From contig OV884059.1 of NCBI GenBank assembly GCA_930367215.1, forward strand, positions 13,044,945 to 13,108,944: a DNA stretch of 64,000 nt. The letters run 5' to 3'. How positions within the stretch are numbered: the stretch's first letter is position 1; each line of letters opens with the position of its first letter. This stretch comes from Pollenia angustigena (taxonomy: Eukaryota; Arthropoda; Insecta; Diptera; Polleniidae). The notes under the pieces are model-generated. The model worked only from the letters and a program-made list of their open reading frames with translations. It was not told where the DNA came from and made no database searches. Made by a program: the position numbers and the translations under genes. Of the stretch, positions 22,250 to 34,199 are shown piece by piece.

Positions 22250-23822
22250 TTTCTTAAAAAAAAACTAAAACTAACCATTTCAGTTTTTCCTCTTACAAGA
22301 CACAAACATCATGAAAATGTAATAAAAACGAAAATAATATTTTATGGCTAAAATTCCTTTCTTTCTGCACAATTTTTAAATCGCTTTTAAAACAAAAAAT
22401 GTTTACTTAAAGCCTGGACCAGGTATCAGAAAGGAAGAGTAAAAATGTCGACTCGCCAAGTGGTGGCAATGACTACAATGATTATGATGCGGCTGATGAT
22501 GGGGTTTCTTTTCCAACTGAGTCTTGGATTGTAGCCCAACATATTTGTTTGGCGTTTTTTTTTTTCTTCAATTTTTCCATTTAATATTTTGAGTTTAACT
22601 TATTTTCCTTTCCTTTTGCTAATTCTCTTATTTTTGCGTTTGTTTTTATGGCAGCCAATAATAGCAGATGTTATCTCGCCTAGCGGTGGTCAACTACTAT
22701 CACTAGTTTTTATGTCTTATGCCTTCTGTGAATTTTAAATTTTAAAGGCATACCAACAAATATTGGACTCATAATGCGAAAATACAAAACCATTCACAGC
22801 CATCATCTGCAGTCCCACTGAGTTTAATATACAAAAAAAGAAAAAAAAAAAAAACAAGTGTGGGGCGTTAACAAGCCTTGACTAGAAGAAACCAACAAAA
22901 AAGTATTGGTTATATAAAGCAATGGTTCCCAAATCCGGATCCTTAGCAGATTTCTAGGGAAGCCATAAATTAATTTTTTTTTTTTTTTTTTTTGTTAAAG
23001 ATAAGTAGATAAAACTTCCACTTTTTAAAATCCTATGAAAACAAACAAAATGGCTTTATTTTGGCGATTATTTCCCTATAATTTTTGTAGTTAGTTTAAA
23101 TTTGAGGGCCTACGATGAAAAAAAAATAATTTCTCCAAGGATCCTGAATCCAAAAATCGGTGGGAACCCCTGGCATAAACGACAGCAAAAAATCCATAAA
23201 TTTCAAAATGTTTAAATATTTTAAAGATAACAGAAAAAATAATATTGCATGCGTTCATTTCTACACAAGCAGGTGGGACCAAAGGGGCAACTACAAAACA
23301 ATTTTTCCCAGAAGTTTTTTTTTTCAATGAAAAGAAAATTATATAATTTTGTATAACAAAATTAAAATGTTATAAAAAAAAGAAATTAATTTATAAAAGG
23401 TTTATTCCCGTACTCCATAAATTAAGCGATAAGAACAAGATTTAATTAATTACACTGTGCTTGAATTTGCACTTTCTTTTGTTGACAAGCGGGGCACCTG
23501 GCGGGTAAACCTGAATTCAGTGGTGTTAACCAATTTTTTTTAGGTTAGCTCCCTTTTTTCAAAGTATAACGTTATTTCGAAAATGGAGGATGCTGCACAA
23601 CATATATTTGCATACCTCAATAACGGTTTAGTTTATTGAATAAACTAAAAAAAAACCGAAGTCCTTCCCTGCAATTTCTAAATCAAATTGATATCCGTAA
23701 TATGTTCCCGTTTACATTATGAAACATTTAATGCAAAACATTTGAGTTTGAAAGTGGAAAGGAAAAGACGTATGGAAAAGTTTACTTTGTCTCGTATGCA
23801 AGCAGTTCTTGTAAGTTTGTCC
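22250..23822. other. Intronic, no gene seen
   Basis: Poly(T) and poly(A) tracts (22553-22566, 22836-22855, 22975-22995). Some GC-balanced stretches occur but no family resemblance. Confidence 0.35.
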
Positions 23823-23948
23823 CAATTTACACTATGAGGATTTCTTGCCGGACACACAAAGTTTGTTGGTAAAGGGGCGACGCTGTGGGCTTACAATTTT
23901 CCTCTCTCGTCTTCAAACTTCGGCAAGAAACGTCCATAGTGTAAATTG
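23823..23948. mobile_element. Short hairpin MITE
   Basis: CAATTTACACTATGAGGATT at the left is matched by inverted ...CGTCCATAGTGTAAATTG at the right, with CTTGCCG on both inner flanks. 126 bp long. Confidence 0.8.
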
Positions 23949-24802
23949 CGACTTTGCTTTTGAAAGAAAGTAGAAGAAAATTCCTTAAATAACAAAAACT
24001 AAAGTTTAATTCTATGGACACGAATGCAGTTTCAAAAGAGAATTGAAAGTTTTTTAAAGTAAATGTTTCTTAATATAAACGAGGACACTCTACAAAACCG
24101 ATCTTTTTCTATTTCTGAATAAAAAAAAATTGTTGTCTGATCGCCTGATAAAGTAAATATCTATAAAGATGCAAAAAAATTTCCCTCACACACAAAATAG
24201 CTTTCAATATTTTTGCAAATCCAGCTACCACCTGTGCTTTTTGTTTTAAAAAAAAATTGAGTTGTGCTTTTGTCTGCGTTTCATATCGATTCCATTTGTA
24301 CGCGCTGAAACTGGCTTAATAGCTACAATGAACACTCACTCTCCAGTATGGAGTTTATTTTTTAAAGTTCTTGTTCTCGTATTTTATGATGGCTTAGATT
24401 TGTCTAAATGTATTTGTAGAGGTAGAGATACGCATCAATGTTCTTATATACAAACATACGATGTTTTTATTTTGCAGGTTTTTTCTTTCTCTGTTTGAAA
24501 TTGAGTTTAAGCCTGAATTGGGCAAACATTTTATATGAAAAATACTTTAAGGCCTACCAAAGGCCTGAAACATTTCATTGAATGTATGTTGTTGTTTCAC
24601 AGGGTTGGGGCTTTAGCTAGAATTTAATTTATAAATAAATTTTTTTTAATAGCTTTAAAGCGTATATTTTCAAAAGTTAATGTCTAAAATATTTAAAAAA
24701 AAGTAGTTAATTGTTCTCTATAATATTTGAAGGATAATTTTGACTTATTGGATCCCAACTGCAATCGTATTTGACTAATATCTTCATTCAAGTTTAACAA
24801 CT

Positions 24803-24875
24803 CTTAGTGCTAGTTCACATTCTTCATGTTTTAGACTTGTCGGAATTTTATGAAGAGAAGGGAAAAGAGAATGTT
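24803..24875. repeat. Half copy of the 28417-28558 MITE
   Basis: TAGTGCTAGTTCACATTCTT and AGAAGGGAAAAGAGAATG match the left arm of the 28417 element. The right arm is absent or too diverged to see. Confidence 0.7.
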
Positions 24876-25437
24876 CTTTTTTTCATTTTTTACCGATTTG
24901 TTTCATTTTAAATACCAATAAAATCTCTCTTTAACATAAGACAAACATATAACTCTTAAGTTTGACTAAAGGGCTATTTTTGGCTTCAAAAGTGTCAAAA
25001 CCCCTATTGCAAAAAACTTCGAAGAATTCGCGGAATTATTTGTATACTTGCCCGTCTCTGGTTAAAAGTAATTCCTTAGAAGTCATATAAGAACAAATCC
25101 AATGGCTACAAATTAAAATTACAACAAAGACAAAAAAAAAACGTTGTATCCATCCACACACTAACATTGAGACAAAGACATGCACATACACAATACAGAA
25201 ACAATATGGCAACTACAAACAGCAACAAAACTAAACAACAGTGGGATGAATGGCAAATCAAAATGTCAGGATTAAGAAAGATGAAGATGCAAGGCCGTTT
25301 TGAAGGAAACTTAAAATATAAATAAAGAAAATTAGGACCTTTAAACATATTTTTAAGAAAATCGGTGCATTTTAATACGGCGACTTTTATATACTTGAAA
25401 AAATTATAAAAACATAAATTTTTGAGTCAATTACTTC

Positions 25438-26129
25438 TACACTGATAGAAAAGGCGTCATACAGCTGATGTGTTTTAACATCAGTACTATGACAAGTGTC
25501 TTCGTTTTTGACCCCATGACACTTTTCATTATGGTTATGTCAACCTTAACATCACTTGACCAAAGTATCATCAGGGTAAAAATGAAATTATGTCCTCAAT
25601 GGGATGACGACCCTATGCTCCCCAGAGGAGTAAAAGGAACAAATATAATGGGATGACATATCGGCATCACAGAAATGACGAACATGTTAAGTGCGATGAC
25701 GCAGTAACATCGGAGAAAGGACAAATTAGCATCAATTTAATGACAGTTTGTCAAAGTGAGAGAATATTATTAACTAGATGACCCGTGCGAATATTTCGCA
25801 CCGTTAGTTGCCATTTTTGTAACATAAAATGAAAATAGAAATTTTAGTAACTTCAATACATTTTAAAATATAATTTTTATCAACGAAAATATTAATTTTT
25901 CAATTTCTAATTATTTTTCGTCATTAGTGTTAGAAATAAGCTTTAAAATGAGATATCATTCATTAAATTTGATGCGGTGGTATGGGAGATATTTGCAACC
26001 GACAAAAAAAAGTGCTTTAGAAATAATATATATGATTATTTACTTACCCGCTACATATGTTTGTTCCACGTTTGTTGAATTACGACCTTTGTTCACAGCA
26101 GAACTCTCAATAAGAAGACTCCAGCACCA

Positions 26130-26161
<32 letters not shown>

Positions 26162-26484
26162 TATGGTTTTCGTAATCATTCTACTTTAAAAATTTCATGT
26201 ATTTAACTGAATAATCAAAAAAAATAGAATATAGGAATTGTTGCTTCTTATAATACATTGTAATCATGAAAATAATGTTAATAATATACAAATTGTAGCA
26301 TCGAACTGATGTCTCTATAGTCATAAAATAGATGACACGTAAAAAATGACAAAATTTTACGAAGACGTTAGTCATTGGATTGATGTTACTTTTTGCATCA
26401 TTGATGCCATTTGTAGTAATATTGATGCCACAATTCTGATATTAGGACATCATCAATATGAAGATGCATTTTTCTATCAGTGTA
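25438..26484. mobile_element. MITE with TACACTGATAGAAAA ends, disrupted by an insertion
   Basis: Ends are perfect 15-bp inverted repeats (TACACTGATAGAAAA and TTTTCTATCAGTGTA). Both flanks are rich in GATGACA/CATCA words. About 0.4 kb of unrelated sequence starts near 25769. Confidence 0.82.
25769..26175 (+). mobile_element. Probable inserted retroelement fragment with poly(C) tract
   Basis: TAACTAGATGACCCGTGCGA opens like the CTAGCTGACCCGGCAAACG head shared by a family of arthropod retroelement copies. The complementary head of such an element is at 56680-56695. A run of 29 C residues at 26132-26160 closes the fragment. Confidence 0.45.
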
Positions 26485-27519
26485 CAATTTTATTGATTAA
26501 AAAAGGATTAAGAGAGTAATACTGAAATTCCTTAGAGAATTTTGAGAGACTTAATTTTATTTCCACTTTTTTGAGCATAAATCTAAAACTTTAGGACTTG
26601 TTTTTTTTAACGATCTTCTATTTTACACTTAGTACCACTGTGCAAACTCCAACCAGAGAACTTAAATGCTCGTAGTGGCAAAAACAATAACAGCGAGTTA
26701 AAAATTATGTGAATATCTGGTATAAGAGTTTGTGTGTGCGCCAAAAGTTGTGCATCTGGAATGCGATCAGTGACGATCGGTATGTGTTGATTGGAATTTT
26801 TCTGAGCGTTGTTACTTTTTTTCGTGTTTGTATTAATTTTTTTATTTGTTTTTTTTTTTGTTGTTGGTTATTTTTTGCAATTTTTCTCTTGATTGAATTA
26901 TTTTTATTACCTACCCGAAGTGTACAAGTAGAGGAACTATGTGTATGTTGGTCTGTAGGAAAACTTTGGAGTTTTTTCGATTTTTCTGTAACTTTTTTTT
27001 TATTTTATGACTGAAAAGCAACAATAAGAATAATAACAAAAAATTAAAAAAACAGAGTTAATGATACTTACAGTTCTCTTTTTGGTCTTGTAAAATGTCG
27101 GCATATTAATGTGGCCGAAAAATTTTAAACACTGAAAACAATTTTTGGGTAAGTAAAAAAATGAAAATGCTTATTTTGTCTTCTTTTCACTAATTCAATA
27201 AATTTAAGTCTGGGTTTAAAGTTTAATTTCAAAAAGTCTGAGTTTATTGGTGAGAGGGGAGAGAAGAATAGCATGTTTCACATAAACTGTCAAGTTAGAA
27301 TTTACCCAATACAAAATGGAGTTTCCTACGCAGCAGGTTTGTAAGGGAGAAACGTAAAAGTAACGATTAGCTTTACACACTGATTTTTTTTATTATCGCT
27401 ATTCTTAAATATGCTCGCTTACAAACCACCTTCGTAGTAAGGGAATTTCGTGGATCTTCAAAACATATAGAGAGGCAAGTTTGCTAAGGTATTATCCTAA
27501 GGTTTTGTAGCTGTCTATT
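26485..27519. other. Intronic, no gene seen
   Basis: T-rich frames (such as 26709-27014) translate to Phe-rich low-complexity sequence only. Confidence 0.35.
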
Positions 27520-27742
27520 AGCCGCCAATATCACGCGACTTGACTGTACTAGTTCTTTGTAGGGATACGAGAAGTCTCCCATATAAACGGACAAGCCACC
27601 CACAATTCCAGCCCTGGAATTTGCCATTAGTCAAATACTGGCCGAAATGCAGGAAAAAGTTTGCCAAAATTGGAGCTCACGGATGAATCACATACAGCGT
27701 AGCCCCCGGCAATATTTACATGAATTAATCTTTAAAGAGTAA
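27520..27742 (+). pseudogene. Mariner-type transposase C-terminal fossil
   Basis: SRDLT at 27531-27545 corresponds to the catalytic 'PRSCDLTPLDFFLW' block. After a frameshift, DKPPTIPALEFAISQILAEM and QNWSSRMNHIQRSPRQYLHE follow, ending at TAA 27740-27742. This matches the usual 'DKPATIxALxxNIxxVIAEI...NWxxRxxxCxxxxGxHLxxIIFK' ending. No terminal repeats were found. It is a different, more diverged lineage from the three bounded copies. Confidence 0.75.
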
Positions 27743-28416
27743 ATGTCAGGTATTCATTAATCGCCTCAAATAAATATTTCATTTCATTTTGCAAATTTTC
27801 AATGCATTTTTCCAATTTTTAAAACCCAAACGGCAATAAAATTGCGCAACGTAAACGTAGAACTTTAAGCCTGGTAATCTGTCCAACATTTCACGTGAAA
27901 TGCTGTCAAAACGCATATGGAAAAAACTTGTGCGGAATATCTATGAAATAATGCTGATAGAGTTGTACTCTGTTCATTTTGTGAAAAAGTTCCGAAATGT
28001 TTCTGGCAAAATTTTTTTTAAACTGCGAAATAATATAAGCTGCACTTATTTCACGTAGAATTATGAAGCAAAAGCAAGAAAGTATGAATTGATTATTAAA
28101 TAATAAATAAAAAGTTGAAATAACACAACCGGTAACAATTTTTTACTATAAATTTGTTATAAAAAAAATTATTTTTATTAAATAACATGTGGTGTTTGTT
28201 TACATATGCAAAACAATGTCGCAACTTTGCAGGAATAAAAACGTCAAATTGTACAAACTTGCAAGATAAGTAACATTGATACATGTCAAAACTTTCGTGT
28301 GAAATAATCAATGCTGCTCAAAATTGTTCACAAATTTGAACAGAGTACTAAGCTTTAAAGAGGAAACGACAAGAACTTGCCCAATGTAAACGGCTACTTA
28401 CTCTTTAATTTCTCTT
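27743..28416. other. Intronic, no gene seen
   Basis: Contains the palindrome CATTTCACGTGAAATG near 27889-27904 and related TTTCACG words near 28050 and 28290, perhaps remnants of one hairpin element. Confidence 0.3.
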
Positions 28417-28558
28417 AGTGCTGGTTCACACTCTTCAAGTTTAGCCTTAAAGTCATTAGCTTTTAGGAAAGAAGGGAAAAGAGAATGCCATTTATTTTCC
28501 TCTCTTTCCTAAAAACTCAACACTTGACGGCTAAAACTTGAAGAGTGTGAACCATCAC
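28417..28558. mobile_element. Hairpin MITE
   Basis: AGTGCTGGTTCACACTCTTC at the left and its complement ending GTGTGAACCATCACT at the right, with arms of about 60 bp. Flanks share CTCTTTAATTTCTCTT / CCTCTAATTTCTCT, a possible target duplication. The half copy is at 24803. Confidence 0.88.
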
Positions 28559-29204
28559 TTACCCTCTAATTTCTCTAACTGTATAAAATTATATTACCTG
28601 TTCAAACGTACAAACACATATTCGCTACATTAATCGCATTCGTTTTCGTACAACATACGTTCTCGTACAACATTGTATATATTTTATTCTGTGTATGTGC
28701 TGTTTTGTTGCAACATTGTTGTGCCCACAAGATTTTGGATAATGACTGGTAATTTATTCAGATGAAGAGGTAAAAAAATACATTCGAGTAAAAAAAAACG
28801 TTAAATGAAAGCACAATACTTGTTATTTAAGGTTAAAATTTTATTTATCATGGTAAATTTGAAAAATAGTCAAATTAAAATAATTGCATTTGAATGTTTG
28901 ATTATCGCCATGAGTACGACTACTCATACTCCAAATATGTACGTGTGTGTGTGTGTGAAAAAATTTTGCGTATTTTTCATTTACAACGGATTAAGGAAAA
29001 TATAATTTTCAACTAATATAAGATAAGAAAGCCTGCCTAGATGAGGAATAGAGATAAGGAAGAAAAAGAAAATCTTAAAGGATGGAAAATTTTCCTTGCA
29101 TGTTTTTTGATAGAACTCGAAAAATAATAGATCGATGCATATACAATTTTTTCAAATTATAAAAAAAAACAAATTATGCGTAAAGATTTACACCCAGTCT
29201 ACAT
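28559..29204. other. Intronic, (GT)n and no gene seen
   Basis: A short (GT) tract at 28944-28957. Nothing else recognised. Confidence 0.35.
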
Positions 29205-30240
29205 ATAAAGAAACTTACTGTAGAAAACCCTGTGTAAAAGAGAATTTTCTTTAGAAAATCTTATACACAATAAAATCGTCTATTGAAAATCTTGTATAAA
29301 AAAAATTATCCATAAAAAATCTCGTATATAACAGAAAGTTCTTTGAAAAATCTGGAGTATAAGAGAATTTTGTAGAGAAAATATTATGTATAACAGAATA
29401 TTCTCAAGAAATCCTTGTGCATTAGAGAAAATTCTTTCTATAAAAATCTTTTGTAAAAGAGTATTTTCTTAAGAAAATCTTGTTTGAAAGAGAGCTATCT
29501 AAACTTTGGGTATAAGAGTATTTTTTTTTTTTTTTTTTTTTTTGCAGAAAAAAATTTATTGAACAGAAAATTTTGTATATAAGAAAATTATCTATAAAAA
29601 AATCTTGTTTATAACTGAGCTTACTTTAAAACTCTTGACTTATACTCAAGAGTTTTCTAGAGAAATATTTTCTTTAAAAAAATTATGTATCTATAAAAAC
29701 TTTTGTGTGTACGCAAATAAGCTTTTTTTTAATACTTGTATATAAGAATTTTCTTGAGAAAATCCAGCTTAAAAGAGAATTTGCCTTACTTTGGATAAAA
29801 GAGTTTCTTTTTTTTAAAGAATCAAAGTTTTTGCTATAGAAAATCTTTTAAATAAGAATATTTATCATAGAAAATCTTTTGTATAACAGAACTTGATTTA
29901 AAATCTTTAGTATAAGAGAATTTTTTTAGAAAAAGTATTGAGTATAACAGAATTTTTCTACAGAAATCTTTTTGTATAAGTGAAATTTTTTAAACATCTT
30001 TTGTATTAGAGAATAAATTTTCTTTAGAAATTGTATTTTTAAAAAGAAATTTCTCAACTTTAGGCATAAAAGCAAAAATATTGCAAAGTATTTGCTAGAG
30101 AAAATTTTTTGCAAAAGAGTAGAAGAACTTTTGCATAATACTTTTTTATACGTGTATATCATCTTTCGTATAAGACTATTTCTATAGGAAATCTTTTAAA
30201 AAAAACAATTTTCTATACCTTTTTCGTGTGAAATTTTCTT
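29205..30240 (+). repeat. Tandem array family B, forward arm 1
   Basis: About 30 degenerate units of roughly 32-34 bp of the form AAAATCTTTTGTATAAGAG plus AATTTTCTATAG. It shares the TTTTCTATAGAAAA core with family A but lacks TCGATAAC. A T run interrupts it at 29521-29543. Confidence 0.88.
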
Positions 30241-30365
30241 CTTTTAAGCCCAACAGAAATCGCTCACTTTTTGGCATTTATGATCAGTATACTCTGTCAA
30301 ATCATTATCCAAGCTTGCCTTGGGAATCAGTTGGAAAATCGATGTTTCACAAATCACAAAGTAGT

Positions 30366-30765
30366 GTTCAGTGATAAGACTAATTTTTGGCTTAACAAAC
30401 AAAATTGATGCTTATGAAGCAAAACCGATCCGTAACAGACCCAACAGACACCATTAGATACAGAAAAAGGCATCGTTTGGTCTGCTTTATACGCTGGTAG
30501 CTTGAGCCGACCTTATCCCTTATAAAATAAAGCCGAAACTTGCGTTGTGGTCAATCAAGATTGCTACCTTAGAATGATTAATGATTTTTTGTTTTATGAC
30601 ATAGATGACACGGATCCGGGCGAAATGTGGTTTTAATGTGGATGACGCTGCGTGCCATACAACAACCACAACTATCGATTTATTGAAATCAATATTTGGC
30701 AGTAACTTGATCGTGCAATTCTATTTTTGGGGCTGCGTCTATGCTTTATGACAATTGACGGCATA
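30366..30765 (+). pseudogene. Mariner-type transposase central fossil
   Basis: VFSDKTNFWLNKQN at 30366 corresponds to the catalytic SDEAHFWLNGYVNKQN block, and EKGIVWSALYAGSLSRPY follows. From 30570 the frame reads YLRMINDFLFYDIDDTDPGE MWF, stop, then CHTTTTTIDLLKSIFGSNL. This is the 'WFQQDGATCHTA' region with the glutamine codon turned into TAA and a frameshift. It sits directly behind the family B forward arm. Confidence 0.8.
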
Positions 30766-31773
30766 AAGACTTACATAAATGGTCGAAAAACTTGCCATTA
30801 AGGCCTGATGGATATTTAAATACCCAAAAACAGAGCGTTCGTAGAAAAATTCTGGCTAACTTCAGGTAAGAGGTATCGGAAATTGGTTTTAACAGAAAGA
30901 TAAAGAAAGGATAGGGCTACTTAAAAAAATTTTTGAAGTTAAATTTTGCCCCCTCTTGTTGGGTAAGTTAGCGGATCAAGAGTTAGCAATTTTTAATATT
31001 TAAAAAAAGTGAACGACAGCGGCTCGGGAAAATTGGAAGAGTAGTAAATCAGAAAACCCTCTTGGTGACCTAAAGCCTTAGGTATGCTCTGCGTAAGAAA
31101 AAAATATTAGCTAAATTGGACCAATAACATTGACTACAGGTTTGATTCAACGACATGGGTATTTAAATACCCACTTCGCTGTCAGAGGGTTCAAAACACA
31201 TACTTTTTTTTTAATTTTTGGCAAGTAAAAATGCGTTGTTTTATGTAAAATGAACAAGTTATTAGTAAAAAAATAAGAAATAAATATCACAATTGTGGTC
31301 GATTACTGAGATAATTTTATATTTTTAATGTTTTTTGGGACACCAACATGAAACTGTGCCAAACAAGCCTTTGGGTGTAAATTTAATTTGCATTTTGAAC
31401 AACCAAACTTAGTTTTGCTTTGCCGTTTCTTGTGCATTTGTGACAGCTTTTTCTACTATTATTACTTCAACAACGCTCAGACGAAATAAAATTGACTCAT
31501 GATTGGTGATCCTTCAGCTTTTCTTAGAATGCAGTGTGATTTCCAGGCATACACCATACCAGCATCCAAAGCATTAGTAAGAAGGCCTCGGCTCTTTCGT
31601 ATAAAATATAAGATAAACATTCCACAATTTCTTCTATGAGAACAGATAATAGGAGTAATTTTTTTTTTTTTTTTTTTTTATCCCGTTACCATTCTTATGT
31701 AACTTTGAAAGATGCGAGAGCAATTAAAACGTGTGTAACAAGATATGATATGAAATGGAGCGAGCAGGCCTTG
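30766..31773. other. Intronic, no gene seen
   Basis: Contains GGGTATTTAAATACCC, a perfect 16-bp palindrome, near 31157-31172, and a T run at 31659-31679. Confidence 0.35.
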
Positions 31774-32273
31774 TAAAGGGCCGATGTTGAATGTGAACCA
31801 CACCTAATTTGAAATTTCTCAATTTCAGACTAACTCAATTTGAACCATGGAAAGATACTAAATCGAGCAACGCGTTAAAGTTATCCAAGCTTATCATGAA
31901 AATGGGCGTTCAAATCAAAAGGCATATGAGCTTCAGTGATGAGGCGCATTTTCACCTCAGTGGATTCGTCAATAAGCGGAATTGTCGCATTTGGGCGAAT
32001 GATAATCCAAGAGTGATTGTCGAAAAACCAATGCACCCACAAAGAGTGACTGTTTGGTGCGGTTTATGGGCAGTCGGCATCATCGAACCTTAATTATGCC
32101 TCAACGTCATCAAAAGCTTGGACCATCGGATGGAGCTGTGCCGGCGATATTTTGTTCCATACATAATTGAACCATTCCAATATTATCATAATAAAAAGAA
32201 ATGACAAACATTTCCTAAATTATTTGTGTATTATTCAAAATCAACATCGGCCCTTAAAATTTAACCACCCTTT
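31774..32273 (+). mobile_element. Tc1/mariner-superfamily element, doubly deleted copy 3
   Basis: The left terminal repeat is truncated (starting AAAGGGCCGATGTTGAATGT); the right one is complete, ending TTAACCACCC, with a TTTA flank. It keeps the N-terminal region, then jumps to SFSDEAHFHLSGFVNKRNCR (first catalytic Asp present) and WCGLWAVGIIEP, then jumps to the last few codons. The second deletion joins at GGCAT, present at both breakpoints in copy 2, so it arose by microhomology. Confidence 0.88.
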
Positions 32274-32749
32274 ACATCCAAAAGAAGGATTACAAAGGCC
32301 TTCTTGAAGGCATCCGTAATTCTTCCTTTTCCCGCTGGTACAGATTCTAGGTACATAGTGCCTAGCCTTTTTTAATTTTTTTGTTTTCAAAAAATCTTGC
32401 GTTTTAGAACTCTTTAATAGCGAAGAGGGTAGAAAAATACCCATGGTCTAAGGGCCAAGGTTTGACAGGTAAAAATATAAAAAAAACGTAATGTCAATGT
32501 AAATGACGATAATATCAAATGTGTAAAATTTCATCAAAATCGGACCACGAAATCGGGGGTCAGTCTTTAATGGGTTAATTGGACATCCAGAATGCGTTTC
32601 GTCAAAAACACCCGCGGTTTGCATATGCTCGAAATCAATGTCTGTTTTTGATTGGATTCGAAAAAAATATTTTTATATTTTGCTTAAAATTTTATTTTTT
32701 GTGTCTTTTTTTACAATTTTAAATTCGTTGGGGTTAAAAAAAACACCCT
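32274..32749. other. Intronic, dispersed-repeat remnants
   Basis: 32520-32600 (AATTTCATCAAAATCGGACC) resembles the AATTTCATTAAAATCGG motif of the 709-1421 repeat. No gene. Confidence 0.35.
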
Positions 32750-33070
32750 TTATACTAATAATTTCTATACATTATGTTTCTCATAATACTACTTTATAAA
32801 GAAAATCTTTTGTATAATACTTTCTCCTATTGAAAATCTAGCGTACAAGAAAGACTGTTTCATTAAAAGTTTTTGTGTAGTTTTTGTGTATTTTTTAGAA
32901 AATATTCTGTATAAGAGTATTTTCTTTAGAGAATATTGTGTGCAAGAGGTTTTGCTGTATAACAAATATTGTGTAGTTTTCTCTATAGAATATATTATCT
33001 TTTAAAGAGTAGTTATATACAAAACAAGTTTTACAATAAATTATGCCTAGAAAAATCTATTTCTAGTTTA
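32750..33070 (+). repeat. Tandem array family B, forward arm 2
   Basis: About nine degenerate units (AAAATCTTTTGTATAATAC, AATATTCTGTATAAGAG and similar) in the same orientation as 29205-30240. The entry point AAAAACACCCTTTATAC resembles AACACCCTATAC at 41508. Confidence 0.8.
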
Positions 33071-34199
33071 AGCACGACTACTTTTTAAACACTTATTTTA
33101 CAATTTTTAATATGTATGTATAATTAACTTACCTCGTTGTTTGTGAAAATTAATTTGTTTTATTTTTTATTTGTAAACAAAATTTCTAAATAATGAAATG
33201 CAAATTTCTCAAACGGCGATAAAGTTGTCTTTAAATCATTAAAACCAATAAAACCTTAAACTTGACAAAAATATTCTTAAAAATTCATTTTCCACATACT
33301 TCTACTCTCGAAAATACCATAAAATTATACTTCCTTGTATTAAATAACGATTTTCTATCAAAGAAAACTTTTAACTCCCAATCTAATGATTCCAATAATG
33401 ATGATGTGACAACGGCCTGCAAAGGTCATGTGCAAGCGAAACTAACAAACCAAAGCGAAAAAGAAAATCTGCCAGAAAACTCATTAAAATATCTTTAATA
33501 TGTAATAGAAACATTAGATACAACAAGCATAACCTTTTTATGTTTTTAAATGAAAGCTTAATTCTTAGAAATTTAAGATTGTCTCCAAAAACCAGCCAAC
33601 AACAGAACTAACAACCCAAGCTAATAACGAAGAAGAAGAATAAGTAATCCCTCCATGGGTATAAATATTTTCAAGTTAAAAACAAAAGACTTAGACAACA
33701 AACAAACGTTGGGAATGTTTGTTTTTTGTTTTAAAATTCCTTGGGGAAAATATGTTTAAAATCTCTGCTAATCAAATAAAGTCTGTTTGGTTCTTGTTTT
33801 TTTTTTTTTCTTTTTTTTCTTATTGCAACACACATTTGTGGCAACATTATAAATAGTGGCTAATTATTTTATGGGACATAAAACGTACAACTAACAATTA
33901 CCTGTGAAAGCTAAAATTAAAAAACCAACAGTCATAGAACCGAAGAGTTTAAATGTAAACACTTTAACTAAAATTCTTAAAATATTTGCCGAAGAATTTT
34001 ATAAGCCGTTTCAGTAATTCTGACTACAAACAATTTGTGGCTAAAATATTATTGTGTGTTTAAAAAATTTCAAGCGAATATAAAATATACTAAAGAAAAA
34101 AATACATGACAGTAATAATATGTATACAAGAGCTAAGCTAATCTCTCTCTCTCTCTCCCGACATACAGTGGCTGGATTTAAATTAGATCTTTTAACTGA
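33071..34199. other. Spacer between opposed family B arms
   Basis: AT-rich, with a T run near 33797-33818 and a short (CT)n at 34140-34158. A 78-codon open frame at 33262-33498 has no recognisable family. No confident gene. Confidence 0.35.

Noticed and set aside
29926..30162. 78-codon minus-strand frame rich in Lys/Phe
   Set aside because: Translation of the family B satellite units.
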